From Chryseobacterium turcicum (GTDB taxonomy: Bacteria; Bacteroidota; Bacteroidia; Flavobacteriales; Weeksellaceae), in contig NZ_JAJNAY010000001.1 of the NCBI RefSeq assembly GCF_021010565.1, positions 2,150,001 through 2,214,000 of the forward strand: a stretch of DNA of 64,000 bases. The letters are read 5' to 3'. Below, one piece after another: positions 16,927 to 25,296 of the stretch. The translations under genes and the position numbers were made by a program. The first letter of the stretch is position 1. Each line of letters begins with the position of its first letter. The notes under the pieces are model-generated. The model saw only the letters and a list, made by a program, of their open reading frames with translations. It ran no database searches and was not told the DNA's origin.

Positions 16927-17196
16927 ATGAAGTTGAAAATATTAAATATTATTTTTTCAATATTGATATTAATTTCAAATATCTATTTCATATCCGCAAC
17001 ATTTAATTTAATAAAAGACGATGGAGGACCAATGGGATTTGGTTATGTTATTTTACCACTTTTTCTTTTAATAAATTTAGGAATCATTCCATCATCTGTT
17101 GTTATTTTTGGAAAAAAATATGAGAATAAATTATTGTTTATTTTGAACTCTAGTGTGGTAATTTTAATATTATATATTCTATACTTATCATTATAA
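16927..17196 (+). CDS. Small membrane protein, unknown
   Basis: An 89-residue protein with three hydrophobic stretches (about 5-25, 38-55 and 66-88) and few charges. It starts nine bases after menA and is followed 10 bases later by the SRPBCC gene, so it looks cotranscribed. No family recognised. Confidence 0.6.
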   Translation: MKLKILNIIFSILILISNIYFISATFNLIKDDGGPMGFGYVILPLFLLINLGIIPSSVVIFGKKYENKLLFILNSSVVILILYILYLSL

Positions 17197-17206
17197 AAAT
17201 TAAAGA

Positions 17207-17653
17207 ATGGACTCGAAGATTTACGTTAAAGTACAGATGTTAATCAGAAAACCAGTTCAAGAGGTTTTTGAAGCATTTATAAACCCCGAAATCACAACCA
17301 ATTTCTGGTTTACAAAATCTACCGGAAAACTGGAAGAAGGTAAAATAATTACATGGGAGTGGGAAATGTACAATGCAAAATCTGAGGTTAAGATTTTACA
17401 AATTATCCCAAATCAATTGATAAAAACAGAGTGGGGATTGTTTTCAAACAATGTAGATTATGAGTTTAAACAAATGGAAAAAGGAACTCTGGTTGTAATT
17501 AAAAGTTACGGATATTCCCAAACTGGAGAAGATTTCTATAAGATTATTAATGACAATACAGGCGGATTTACTACCGTTTTAGATGGTTGCAAGGCTTATT
17601 TAGAACACGGGATTAATTTGAGATTAATAGAGGATAAATTTCCAGCGAAATAA
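17207..17653 (+). CDS. SRPBCC (AHSA1-like) domain protein
   Basis: Small cytosolic ligand-binding protein of the Bet v1/START-like fold. The N-terminal strand KVQMLIRKPVQEVFEAFINPEITTNFWF and the middle ITWEWEMYNAKSEVKI are typical of AHSA1-type SRPBCC proteins, as is the C-terminal long helix near 120-140 (GFTTVLDGCKAYLEHGI). Length 148. The ligand is unknown. It lies in a run of short, closely spaced genes. Confidence 0.82.
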   Translation: MDSKIYVKVQMLIRKPVQEVFEAFINPEITTNFWFTKSTGKLEEGKIITWEWEMYNAKSEVKILQIIPNQLIKTEWGLFSNNVDYEFKQMEKGTLVVIKSYGYSQTGEDFYKIINDNTGGFTTVLDGCKAYLEHGINLRLIEDKFPAK

Positions 17654-17658
17654 ATATC

Positions 17659-17967
17659 ATGAAAAATAGATTCTATAAAATTATTTCTTGGGTATCAGTA
17701 ATTATCCCAATTCTATTTTTTATTTTATTAATTAAAGAATTGATATTTGAAGAATTGTCTTTATTTGAAATCGCATTAACTCCATTTGTTTTAGGGGGAA
17801 TTTTATTGATTGATTTTTTTGTTTCTTTTTATATTTTAAAACAAAAAATAAAATCAAATATCACCATTTTGCTATTTCAGTTGATAATAATTATATTTTG
17901 CACTTACCAAACTTATTATTACAATAGCGCTATGTCTAAAAAGGTTGATCATGTTATTAGCCCATAA
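17659..17967 (+). CDS. Small membrane protein, unknown
   Basis: 102 residues with three hydrophobic helices (about 8-27, 36-60 and 68-88). It begins five bases after the SRPBCC gene. No family recognised. Its low complexity and AT-rich codons resemble those of the other small membrane gene at 16.9 kb. Confidence 0.6.
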   Translation: MKNRFYKIISWVSVIIPILFFILLIKELIFEELSLFEIALTPFVLGGILLIDFFVSFYILKQKIKSNITILLFQLIIIIFCTYQTYYYNSAMSKKVDHVISP

Positions 17968-17989
17968 TAAACTATAAAAAAATTATAAA

Positions 17990-18676
17990 ATGAAAATACA
18001 ATACTTAGGACAAAATTGTTTTTTGTTCACGTACAAAGACAAAACGATTTTATGTGATCCTTTTTACAATTACAAAAAGGCTGAATCAGGATTTGATATC
18101 TCGGCTCAGAAAATTGATTATATTTTAATCACTCACGCTCATGGCGATCATATTGCAGATGTAGGAGAGGTTTTGCAGCATTATCCTGAAGTTATGATTA
18201 TTGGTCAGCCAGAAATCTGTGCGTATTTTAAAAATGCAAAAAACACCGATGATGTGAATCTTGGTGGGTCTGCAAAAATTGATGATCTTAAAATCTCAAT
18301 GGTTCCGGCGCATCATACAAGTTCATTTCCTGATGGAACTTACGGTGGAGTGCCAGTAGGATATATTTTTAGACTTCCTGAGGGTAAAAACGTGTACTTA
18401 GCTGGTGATACAGGAGTAATGGCAGATATGCAGCTGTTTCCGGCGTTGTACGGAGATTTAGATCTTTCAATTCTTCCGATTGGTGGTCATTACACAATGT
18501 GTGCGAGAAAAGCAGCTTTTGCAGCTTCAGAATTATTGAAAACTCCAAAAGTAATCGGATGTCACTTTGATACTTTTCCTGCGATAGCAATCAATCATGA
18601 GAGTGCGGCGAAACATTTTGCTGATAAGAATGTTGAATTGGTTTTACCTAAACTCGGAGAAAGCTTCGATATATAA
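17990..18676 (+). CDS. UPF0173-type metal-dependent hydrolase (metallo-beta-lactamase fold)
   Basis: Single-domain MBL-fold hydrolase of 228 residues. The metal site THAHGDHIAD is near residues 45-54, with further ligands in PAHHTSSF, LAGDTGVM and the late IGCHFDTFP. This order is that of the UPF0173/UlaG-like group. The substrate is unknown. The gene ends at a terminator shared with the SRP RNA gene on the other strand. Confidence 0.88.
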   Translation: MKIQYLGQNCFLFTYKDKTILCDPFYNYKKAESGFDISAQKIDYILITHAHGDHIADVGEVLQHYPEVMIIGQPEICAYFKNAKNTDDVNLGGSAKIDDLKISMVPAHHTSSFPDGTYGGVPVGYIFRLPEGKNVYLAGDTGVMADMQLFPALYGDLDLSILPIGGHYTMCARKAAFAASELLKTPKVIGCHFDTFPAIAINHESAAKHFADKNVELVLPKLGESFDI

Positions 18677-18679
18677 CAA

Positions 18680-18727
18680 AAAAAAGAGATTAAGTAATTT
18701 AAATTAAATCATCTTAATCTCTTTTTT
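18680..18727. terminator. Bidirectional terminator between the UPF0173 gene and SRP RNA
   Basis: Arms 18680-18694 (AAAAAAGAGATTAAG) and 18713-18727 (its exact complement) with an 18-base loop. The A-run and T-run ends make it work on both strands. Confidence 0.82.
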
Positions 18728-18742
18728 ATAAAATAAAAAAAT

Positions 18743-18838
18743 GGCAAGCTACCTAAATCACACCGCTCAACCAATTACCTTTGCTGCGTTCCCACCCTGG
18801 AGGGTTTTTAGGAGCTGGTTGTTTAGGACTTGCCGTTG
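18743..18838 (-). ncRNA. ffs: Small signal recognition particle RNA (4.5S-type)
   Basis: Read on the minus strand, the RNA begins GGCAAG and ends CTTGCC, which pair. The apical region carries the SRP signature: CCAGGGTGGGAACGCAGCAAAGGTAA, i.e. the symmetric/asymmetric loop sequence GGGAACGCAGCAAAGG. The total is about 92-96 nt, the normal size for a bacterial small SRP RNA, the partner of Ffh in cotranslational targeting. A TATATTTG box lies just upstream and a terminator follows. A short open frame overlaps it on the other strand and is not a gene. Confidence 0.93.
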
Positions 18839-18845
18839 CAAATAT
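18838..18845 (-). promoter_or_regulatory. -7 promoter box of SRP RNA
   Basis: TATATTTG on the minus strand (approximate position), ending within five bases of the GGCAAG 5' end of the RNA, as expected for a -7 element. Confidence 0.65.
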
Positions 18846-18967
18846 AGGAACTTATTTTAAAATTAAAAATATTATTACAGAAAAAATCTTTAAAAATCCC
18901 TTTATTAAAGCTAAAACGCTGAAATTTAGAGCAATATTTTTTGAGAAATTTTCTAAAAATTAGAATT

Positions 18968-19564
18968 ATGACGAAAAGTCCACTTACCCTAGGAATTTTA
19001 CTGTATGCCGTTACCATGGCCATCTTTTTTGTAGTCTACACATTTTTTTCAGGTGTTGAATATTTTGATACCACGCTGAAAGTCAATGCTTTTGTTTTAC
19101 CAATCGTATATGTCTTATTTGCATTTTGGTCTGTAAAATCTCATTGGAATAACCACCAAATGAATTTTAAGGAAGCTTTTAAAAGAGCATTCGTGCCCAT
19201 GTTTGTAGGCGGGATTTTATCTATTGTTAGTATTTTTTCGTTCTTAAACTTCATTGATACTGATGCAAAAAAGCTGTTGAACTATCAATATGTACATCGT
19301 CAAAAATCTGAATTGGAGAAAGAATATCAGTCGGCAAAAAAGATTTTGAAGCACCAAAAAGACATCGACGAACTAGAGCAAAAATATCAGGAAGGCCTTC
19401 AAAGATTTGATCCTGCGACAATAAAAGATAAAGATATGCTTACGGCGAGTCATTTTTCAGGATATTTTGCCGCAATTCTTATATTTTACGTAATTTTGTC
19501 TGTCTTTTTTGGAGCGTTTTTTAGAAAGAAAACAAACCATCAGGAAGAAATTAATCAAGACTAA
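18968..19564 (+). CDS. DUF4199 domain-containing membrane protein
   Basis: 198 residues from the ATG at 18968. Four hydrophobic segments (about 10-30, 38-55, 70-90 and 160-185) with a charged helical stretch between the third and fourth (QKSELEKEYQSAKKIL, about 115-150) match the Bacteroidetes DUF4199 layout. An in-frame upstream ATG at 18941 overlaps the end of an AT-rich stretch and is less likely. Eighteen bases separate it from the glycosyltransferase gene, a frequent neighbour in Flavobacteriia. Confidence 0.82.
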   Translation: MTKSPLTLGILLYAVTMAIFFVVYTFFSGVEYFDTTLKVNAFVLPIVYVLFAFWSVKSHWNNHQMNFKEAFKRAFVPMFVGGILSIVSIFSFLNFIDTDAKKLLNYQYVHRQKSELEKEYQSAKKILKHQKDIDELEQKYQEGLQRFDPATIKDKDMLTASHFSGYFAAILIFYVILSVFFGAFFRKKTNHQEEINQD

Positions 19565-19581
19565 TTTTTATTAAAAATTAA

Positions 19582-20532
19582 ATGAATTTATCTATAGTAA
19601 TTCCGTTACTCAACGAAGAGGAGTCTCTCGAAGAGTTATTTACAAGAATCGACAACGTTTGCAAAACCAGCAACTTGTCTTATGAAGTTTGGTTTATCGA
19701 TGACGGAAGTACAGATTTGTCGTGGAGCATTATTGAGAATTTAAAAGTGCAGCATCCACAAATCCACGGAATAAAATTTTCCAGAAATTACGGAAAATCT
19801 CAAGCGCTTCATGCGGCTTTTGAAAGAGCAAACGGTGATGTTGTTATCACCATGGATGCAGATTTACAAGACTTCCCGGAAGAAATTCCTGAACTCTACA
19901 AAATGATAGTTGAAGATAATTACGATATCGTTTCAGGTTGGAAAAAGAAGCGTTTTGATAATGTAATGACTAAAAATATTCCTTCAAAACTCTTCAATGC
20001 AGCAGCTAGAAAAGTTTCAGGAGTTTATTTACATGATTTTAACTGTGGTTTAAAAGCTTATAAAAAACAGGTCGTAAAATCAATCGACGTGTACGGTGAT
20101 ATGCACCGATATATTCCGGTTTTGGCTGCCAATGCTGGTTTTAGAAGAATTACCGAGAAAGAAGTTCCGCACCAGGCAAGACCTTACGGAACCTCAAAAT
20201 TCGGAACGGAAAGATTTGTTCGTGGATTTTTAGATTTGGTAACGCTTTGGTTTGTAAGTCGTTTTGGCGGAAGACCAATGCATTTCTTTGGGGCAGTAGG
20301 TACAATCATGTTTATTGTAGGTTTTCTTTCAGCTTTTTGGTTGGGGATTTCAAAGCTGATTGATGTAGCAAGAGGTATTTATGGACATTTAATCACCAAT
20401 AATCCTTGGTTTTTTATTGCACTAACGATGATGTTGATGGGAACTTTGCTTTTTATTGCAGGATTTTTAGGTGAAATGATTATCCGTACAAACAGAGAAC
20501 ATAAAAATTATAATATCGACGAAGTGATATAA
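19582..20532 (+). CDS. Family 2 glycosyltransferase, polyprenyl-phosphate type (DPM1/ArnC-like)
   Basis: GT-A fold transferase at the cytoplasmic membrane. LSIVIPLLNEEESLEEL opens the protein; nucleotide-binding IDDGSTD is near 41, the metal-binding DADLQD near 93, and GLKAYKKQV near 160. Two C-terminal transmembrane helices (about 235-260 and 275-300) anchor it. The layout is that of enzymes that load a sugar onto undecaprenyl phosphate. The sugar is not predictable. It is probably cotranscribed with DUF4199. Confidence 0.9.
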   Translation: MNLSIVIPLLNEEESLEELFTRIDNVCKTSNLSYEVWFIDDGSTDLSWSIIENLKVQHPQIHGIKFSRNYGKSQALHAAFERANGDVVITMDADLQDFPEEIPELYKMIVEDNYDIVSGWKKKRFDNVMTKNIPSKLFNAAARKVSGVYLHDFNCGLKAYKKQVVKSIDVYGDMHRYIPVLAANAGFRRITEKEVPHQARPYGTSKFGTERFVRGFLDLVTLWFVSRFGGRPMHFFGAVGTIMFIVGFLSAFWLGISKLIDVARGIYGHLITNNPWFFIALTMMLMGTLLFIAGFLGEMIIRTNREHKNYNIDEVI

Positions 20533-20537
20533 GCTGT

Positions 20538-20921
20538 ATGAAATTTTATCTATTAATTCTATGTACTTTGTTTCTATCATGTTCGAAAGTGAAAGAGACT
20601 ACACCGATAACTTCTCGATGGGAATTTATCAGCATCAATGAAGGTGAAAGAAATGAAGTTGACGCTAAAATGTTGAATAACATTAAAGAAGAGTATGGTA
20701 CTGGTACACTAGAATTTAAGGATGATTTATCTTTTTCATCGTTGGGAAGCAAAAATAAAAGTGAGGGTACTTATACTTTAAAAAATAATATTTTGGTGAT
20801 GCAATATTCTAATCTGCCTGAGCCCATAGAGTTTAATTATTCTGTAGTTGAAAAAAAATATTTGCTTTTGAAGAATATTGATGGTAAAAAACTAACATGG
20901 CTTTATAAAAAAAGTAAATAA
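20538..20921 (+). CDS. Small lipocalin-like lipoprotein
   Basis: 127 residues. The lipobox is LFLSC near residue 15. The mature part resembles lipocalin-like Bacteroidetes lipoproteins: an early tryptophan (SRWEFISI), a GTLEFKDDLSFSS strand, a GTYTLKNNILVMQY turn, and a closing LTWLYKK. The family call is tentative. Its stop overlaps the ATG of the next lipoprotein gene (TAATG), so the two are coupled. Confidence 0.6.
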   Translation: MKFYLLILCTLFLSCSKVKETTPITSRWEFISINEGERNEVDAKMLNNIKEEYGTGTLEFKDDLSFSSLGSKNKSEGTYTLKNNILVMQYSNLPEPIEFNYSVVEKKYLLLKNIDGKKLTWLYKKSK

Positions 20922-21622
20922 TGAAAAAAATAGTTGCAGGAGTAAGTTTACTAGCTATATTTTCTTGTGGAAAAATTTCTCCCAAAGGAAATTTAGAAAA
21001 AAAAGAAATTGATGTTGAAGAATTTGTAAACCTTGACCTTGAAGGAAAGTTTAGAGTATTTTATGCAAGAGGGCCGAAAAACTTTGTGGAAGTAGAAACT
21101 TACCCAAACATAGCTGGAAACCTGGATATCGATGTAGATGATAAAACTCTTTCCATTAAAGAAAGCAGAAAAACAAAGGGCGTTGATTTTTATAATATCA
21201 CGATTTACTCAAAATATAATTTGGAAAAAATTTCAATTTCAGACTCTGTGGAAATGAATATTTCGAGTGAAATTAAAACAGATAATTTCAAATTAAATTT
21301 GAAGAATTACGCTACTTTTATGGGTTCGTTGAACACGCGAAGAGCTGAAATTGACATGCAGAACAGAAGCCGTGCTAATTTTTTAGGAGCGACTAAAGAT
21401 GCGGTGATAAAAATCTCAGATACAGCAAGTTTAATAGCTCCTTACTGGAAAATTGTGAATCTAAATGTTGATTCTCAAAACGGTAATTATGCAGAAGTTA
21501 ATGTAAAAGATACGCTGAAAGGAACTGTAAAAAACACAGCAAAATTTGTGTATTATAATGATCCAATTAGAGCTTTTAAAGTTGATAAAACTACGAGAGT
21601 AGAGAATAAGAAATTGAACTAA
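20921..21622 (+). CDS. GIN (DUF2807) domain lipoprotein, adhesin-like
   Basis: 233 residues with a lipobox (IFSCG, near residue 15). The mature part is a DUF2807-type beta-helix: LEGKFRVFYARGPKNFVEVETYPNI, then repeated strands of the type LSIKESRK, ISISDSVEMNIS and ANFLGATKDAVIKISD. Such proteins are surface or periplasmic in Bacteroidetes, function unknown. Translationally coupled to the preceding lipoprotein. Confidence 0.82.
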   Translation: MKKIVAGVSLLAIFSCGKISPKGNLEKKEIDVEEFVNLDLEGKFRVFYARGPKNFVEVETYPNIAGNLDIDVDDKTLSIKESRKTKGVDFYNITIYSKYNLEKISISDSVEMNISSEIKTDNFKLNLKNYATFMGSLNTRRAEIDMQNRSRANFLGATKDAVIKISDTASLIAPYWKIVNLNVDSQNGNYAEVNVKDTLKGTVKNTAKFVYYNDPIRAFKVDKTTRVENKKLN

Positions 21623-21653
21623 AAGTTGGAAGTTAGAAGTTGGATGAGGGAAG
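21623..21653. repeat. Left inverted repeat flanking the four-helix-bundle gene
   Basis: Purine-rich GTTGGAAGTTAGAAGTTGG and following bases. The right partner at 22090-22119 is its imperfect reverse complement. Together they bracket a segment of about 495 bases that contains only the four-helix-bundle gene. Confidence 0.5.
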
Positions 21654-21698
21654 TTTTCTTAGTATAAAGTTTCAAAATTAGTAATCAATACAGATGAA

Positions 21699-22055
21699 AT
21701 GAGTTTTAAATTTGAAAAGCTGAGAATTTGGTAATTATCAATGGTATTTGGAGAAAATATTTACAAATTATCTCTAAATTTTCCTAAAGATGAATCTTTT
21801 AATCTTACTTCTCAAATTAGAAGAGCTTCGGATTCTATTGCATTAAATATTTCGGAAGGAAGTATTTTGCAGTCTAAATTAGAGTTTAGAAAATTTTTAG
21901 GCTATTCAATACGATCATTAGCTGAAGTAGTAACTTGTTTGTACAAAGCGAGAAATAGAAAATATATTTTAGAAGAAGAATTTAATAAATTATATAATGA
22001 AAGTTATAGCTTAATGAATCAAATTATAGCTTTCAGAAATCAAATAAAGGAATAA
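21699..22055 (+). pseudogene. Four-helix-bundle (S23/IVS-type) protein gene with in-frame stop
   Basis: The natural start appears to be the ATG at 21699 (MSFKFEKLRIW), then TAA at 21732-21734, then LSMVFGENIYKLSLNF and a complete four-helix-bundle protein to 22055. The family consensus here reads F-x-x-L-x-x-W-Q, so the TAA is most simply a CAA (Gln) codon changed by one base. Downstream residues ASDSIALNISEGS and RKFLGYSIRSLAEV are intact. Translation might restart at the ATG at 21741 and give 104 residues lacking helix-one start. Members of this family form pentamer-like bundles and occur in rRNA insertions and retroelements. Confidence 0.75.
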
Positions 22056-22089
22056 AAAAGCTAGAAGCCTGAAGCAGGATGATGGAAGA

Positions 22090-22119
22090 CTTCCAACCTC
22101 CAGCTTCCAACTTCCAGCC
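22090..22119. repeat. Right inverted repeat flanking the four-helix-bundle gene
   Basis: CTTCCAACCTCCAGCTTCC and following bases, the imperfect reverse complement of 21623-21653. It also pairs with GATGGAAG just upstream to make a small local hairpin. Confidence 0.5.
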
Positions 22120-22139
22120 TAAAATAACAAAATACACAT

Positions 22140-23855
22140 ATGACAACATTAGAAAAAGCGAAGCTTTGGTTAAGCGATACCTTTGATAAAGAAACAAGAG
22201 ATGCTGTTCAATTATTAATTGACAGTAACTCTCCTGATTTAGAAGATTCTTTTTACAGAGAATTAGAGTTCGGAACCGGAGGAATGAGAGGGATTATGGG
22301 GGTAGGAACCAATCGTTTAAATAAATATACGTTAGGTCAGGCTACACAAGGACTTGCAAATTATATGTTGCAGCAGTTTCAAGGTGAGGAAATTAGTGTT
22401 GCGATTGCTTATGATGTAAGACATAATTCAAAAGAGTTTGGGAAATTAGTGGCAGATGTTTTAACAGCAAACGGAATTAAAGTTCTTTTGTTTAAAAATC
22501 ACAGACCAACTCCTGAATTATCTTTTACGGTTCGTGATAAAAAATGTAACGGAGGAATTGTTTTAACAGCTTCTCACAATCCACCAGAATACAACGGATA
22601 TAAAGTATATTGGAATGATGGGGCGCAAATTGTTCCGCCACATGATGAAGCAATTATCAATGAAGTATATTCTGTGAAATTCGAAGAAATTAAATTTCAA
22701 GGAAACGACGATTTAATCGAATGGATTGGAGATGAGCAGGATGACGTTTATATCGATGCCTGTATCGAAAATTCTTCGTATCAAGATGTTGGAAAAGGTA
22801 ATTTGAATATCGTTTTCACATCGATTCACGGAACGACTTACACAACGGTGCCTCAAGCTTTGGAAAAAGCAGGTTTTAAGAAAGTCGATTTGGTTAAGGA
22901 GCAAATGATTCCTAGTGGAAATTTCCCGACCGTAGCTTCTCCAAACCCGGAAGAACCTGCAGCTTTAGAGATGGCAATGGATTTAGCTAAAATCACCAAT
23001 GCAGATATCGTTATTGGAACAGATCCAGATGGTGACAGATTAGGAATTGCCGTGAGAAATCTGGAAGGTGAAATTCAATTGCTCAACGGTAACCAGTGTA
23101 ATACTATTTTAACGTATTATATTTTGGATCAGTGGAAAAAACAAGGGAAAATTACAGGAAAAGAATTCATCGGTTCTACCATTGTAACTTCAGATATTTT
23201 CTTTGATATTGCCGAAAAATTCGAGGTTGACTGCAAAGTAGGCTTAACAGGTTTCAAATGGATTGGAAAAATGATTCGTGATTTTGAAGGTCAGGAAAAA
23301 TTTGTTTGCGGTGGTGAAGAAAGTTTCGGGTTTATGACCGGAGATTTTGTACGTGATAAAGATTCTTGTGGAAGTATCATTTTAGCTTGCGAAATTGCAG
23401 CTTGGTGCAAAGCCAACGGAAAAACGATGTACGAATACCTGATTGAAATTTATCAGGAAACCGGAATGTATTATGAAGGTTTAATCAATATCGTTAAAAA
23501 AGGAAGAGACGGAGCCGAAGAAATTCAGAATATGATGAAGAATTTCCGCGAAAATCCTCCAAAAGAATTAGCGGGTTCTCCTGTGGAAGAAGTTAAAGAC
23601 TTTAAAGAACAAACCAATTACGTAGTTTCTGAAAACAAAAAACACGTAATGGATGATATTCCAAAGTCTAATGTTTTGATTTATTACACACAAGACGGTA
23701 CAAAAGTTTGTGTAAGACCTTCGGGAACAGAACCGAAGATTAAATTCTATGTTTCTGTAAAAGAAACGATCACTTCAAAAGAAGACTTTGAAGAAACGTT
23801 AAAGTCTCTGGAAGCAAAAATAGAAGAAATAAGAAAAGATCTTCAATTGAATTAA
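22140..23855 (+). CDS. Phosphohexomutase (phosphoglucomutase/phosphomannomutase)
   Basis: Alpha-D-phosphohexomutase, 571 residues. Active-site serine in TASHNPPEYNGYK (near residue 145), metal-binding DPDGDRLGIA (near 300), sugar-binding GGEESFGF (near 395), and phosphate-binding RPSGTEPKIKFY near the C terminus. It moves phosphate between C1 and C6 of hexoses, feeding nucleotide-sugar synthesis or glycogen metabolism. Its length matches the PGM2-like bacterial subgroup. Confidence 0.93.
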   Translation: MTTLEKAKLWLSDTFDKETRDAVQLLIDSNSPDLEDSFYRELEFGTGGMRGIMGVGTNRLNKYTLGQATQGLANYMLQQFQGEEISVAIAYDVRHNSKEFGKLVADVLTANGIKVLLFKNHRPTPELSFTVRDKKCNGGIVLTASHNPPEYNGYKVYWNDGAQIVPPHDEAIINEVYSVKFEEIKFQGNDDLIEWIGDEQDDVYIDACIENSSYQDVGKGNLNIVFTSIHGTTYTTVPQALEKAGFKKVDLVKEQMIPSGNFPTVASPNPEEPAALEMAMDLAKITNADIVIGTDPDGDRLGIAVRNLEGEIQLLNGNQCNTILTYYILDQWKKQGKITGKEFIGSTIVTSDIFFDIAEKFEVDCKVGLTGFKWIGKMIRDFEGQEKFVCGGEESFGFMTGDFVRDKDSCGSIILACEIAAWCKANGKTMYEYLIEIYQETGMYYEGLINIVKKGRDGAEEIQNMMKNFRENPPKELAGSPVEEVKDFKEQTNYVVSENKKHVMDDIPKSNVLIYYTQDGTKVCVRPSGTEPKIKFYVSVKETITSKEDFEETLKSLEAKIEEIRKDLQLN

Positions 23856-23957
23856 AATAAGGTTGCAGAAATTAGGTTTTAGGTAATAGTTTTTAACTTC
23901 TATTTAAACCTAATTCCTGCAACCTATAATCTAAATATCTAATTTAATATATAAAAA

Positions 23958-25211
23958 GTGAAAGTTTCAAAATTAGCAGCGAACCTTATTGGTTCAGAAA
24001 TTGTAAAAATTGGTAATGAAGTAAATGATTTAAAGGCGAAAGGGGCAGAGATTGCTAATCTTACGATTGGTGATTTAAACTCAAATCTTTACCCGATTCC
24101 TGCTGAATTAAAAGAAGAAATTCAGAAGGCGTACCAGAATAACTTAACCAATTACCCACCGGCAAACGGATTATTATCTTTAAGAAATGAAGTTTCTAAA
24201 GACCTTAAAACAAGATGGAATCTTGACTATTCGGCAAATGATATTCTGATTACAGCTGGTTCAAGACCGTTGATTTATGCAGTGTATAAAACAATCGTTG
24301 ATGAAGGTGATAAAGTAATTTATCCTACACCATCTTGGAACAACAATCATTACGCTTATCTTACTTCTGCAGATGCTGTTGAAGTAAAAACTACTCAGGA
24401 AAACAATTTCTTACCCACTGCGGAAGATTTAAAACCACACTTAAACGGAGCTGTTCTTTTAGCACTTTGCTCACCGTTAAATCCTACAGGAACTATGTTT
24501 ACAGAAGCTCAGTTAAGAGAAATCTGTGAAATGATTTTGGAAGAAAACACAAAAAGAGGAGCAGACGAAAAGCCTTTATATTTAATGTATGATCAGATTT
24601 ATTCTAATCTTACTTTTGGGGCAAAACATGTAGATCCAGTGTCTCTTTTCCCAGAAATGAGAGAATTTACAATCTATATTGATGGTATTTCTAAATGTCT
24701 TGCCGCGACTGGAGTTCGTGTAGGATGGGGATTTGGTCCGGCTCATATTATAGACAAGATGAAAGCTTTATTAACTCATGTTGGAGCTTGGGCACCAAAA
24801 CCGGAGCAGGAAGCAACTGCAAAATATTTCCAAAATCCCGATAATGTAAATACATTTATCAATGATTTTAAAGGAAAATTAGAAGCGAGTTTAAAAGTTC
24901 TTCATAAAGGAATCCAGGATTTAAAAACCAATGGTTTGACGATTGATAGCATTGAGCCGATGGGAGCAATGTATCTTACCATTAAATTAGATTATATCGG
25001 AAAAACAAAACCAGACGGGGCAGTAATTGAAAATTCTTCTGATTTGGTTTTCTATTTAATCAATGAAGCAGGAGTTGCTTTAGTTCCTTTTTCTGCTTTT
25101 GGCGAAGAGAAGTCAGAACCTTGGTTTAGAGCTTCTGTTGGAGGTTTAGATATCAAAGAAATCGAACTGATGATGCCTAAATTGGAAAATGCTTTAAATA
25201 ATTTAAAATAG
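23958..25211 (+). CDS. PLP-dependent class I/II aminotransferase (aspartate aminotransferase-like)
   Basis: Fold-type I transaminase, 417 residues, with a GTG start. Visible motifs: YPPANGLLSLRNEVS near 55, SPLNPTGTMF near 170 (the conserved N-P-T-G), YDQIYSNLTF near 212, the Schiff-base lysine in DGISKCLAATGVRVGWGFG, and RASVGG for the carboxylate-binding arginine near the C terminus. The amino donor cannot be told. A terminator follows. Confidence 0.88.
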   Translation: MKVSKLAANLIGSEIVKIGNEVNDLKAKGAEIANLTIGDLNSNLYPIPAELKEEIQKAYQNNLTNYPPANGLLSLRNEVSKDLKTRWNLDYSANDILITAGSRPLIYAVYKTIVDEGDKVIYPTPSWNNNHYAYLTSADAVEVKTTQENNFLPTAEDLKPHLNGAVLLALCSPLNPTGTMFTEAQLREICEMILEENTKRGADEKPLYLMYDQIYSNLTFGAKHVDPVSLFPEMREFTIYIDGISKCLAATGVRVGWGFGPAHIIDKMKALLTHVGAWAPKPEQEATAKYFQNPDNVNTFINDFKGKLEASLKVLHKGIQDLKTNGLTIDSIEPMGAMYLTIKLDYIGKTKPDGAVIENSSDLVFYLINEAGVALVPFSAFGEEKSEPWFRASVGGLDIKEIELMMPKLENALNNLK

Positions 25212-25237
25212 TTTAAATTATTTTTCTAACTTTATAC

Positions 25238-25270
25238 AAGTTGATTCTTATTATAAGAATCAACTTTTTT
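25238..25270 (+). terminator. Intrinsic terminator of the aminotransferase gene
   Basis: Stem AGTTGATTCTTAT/ATAAGAATCAACT with a very short loop and six T. Confidence 0.85.
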
Positions 25271-25296
25271 ATTATAAATACTTAATATCTACACAA

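Noticed and set aside
18781..18963. Short plus-strand open frame of 60 codons
   Set aside because: It overlaps the SRP RNA gene and its promoter on the other strand, and its sequence is not protein-like.
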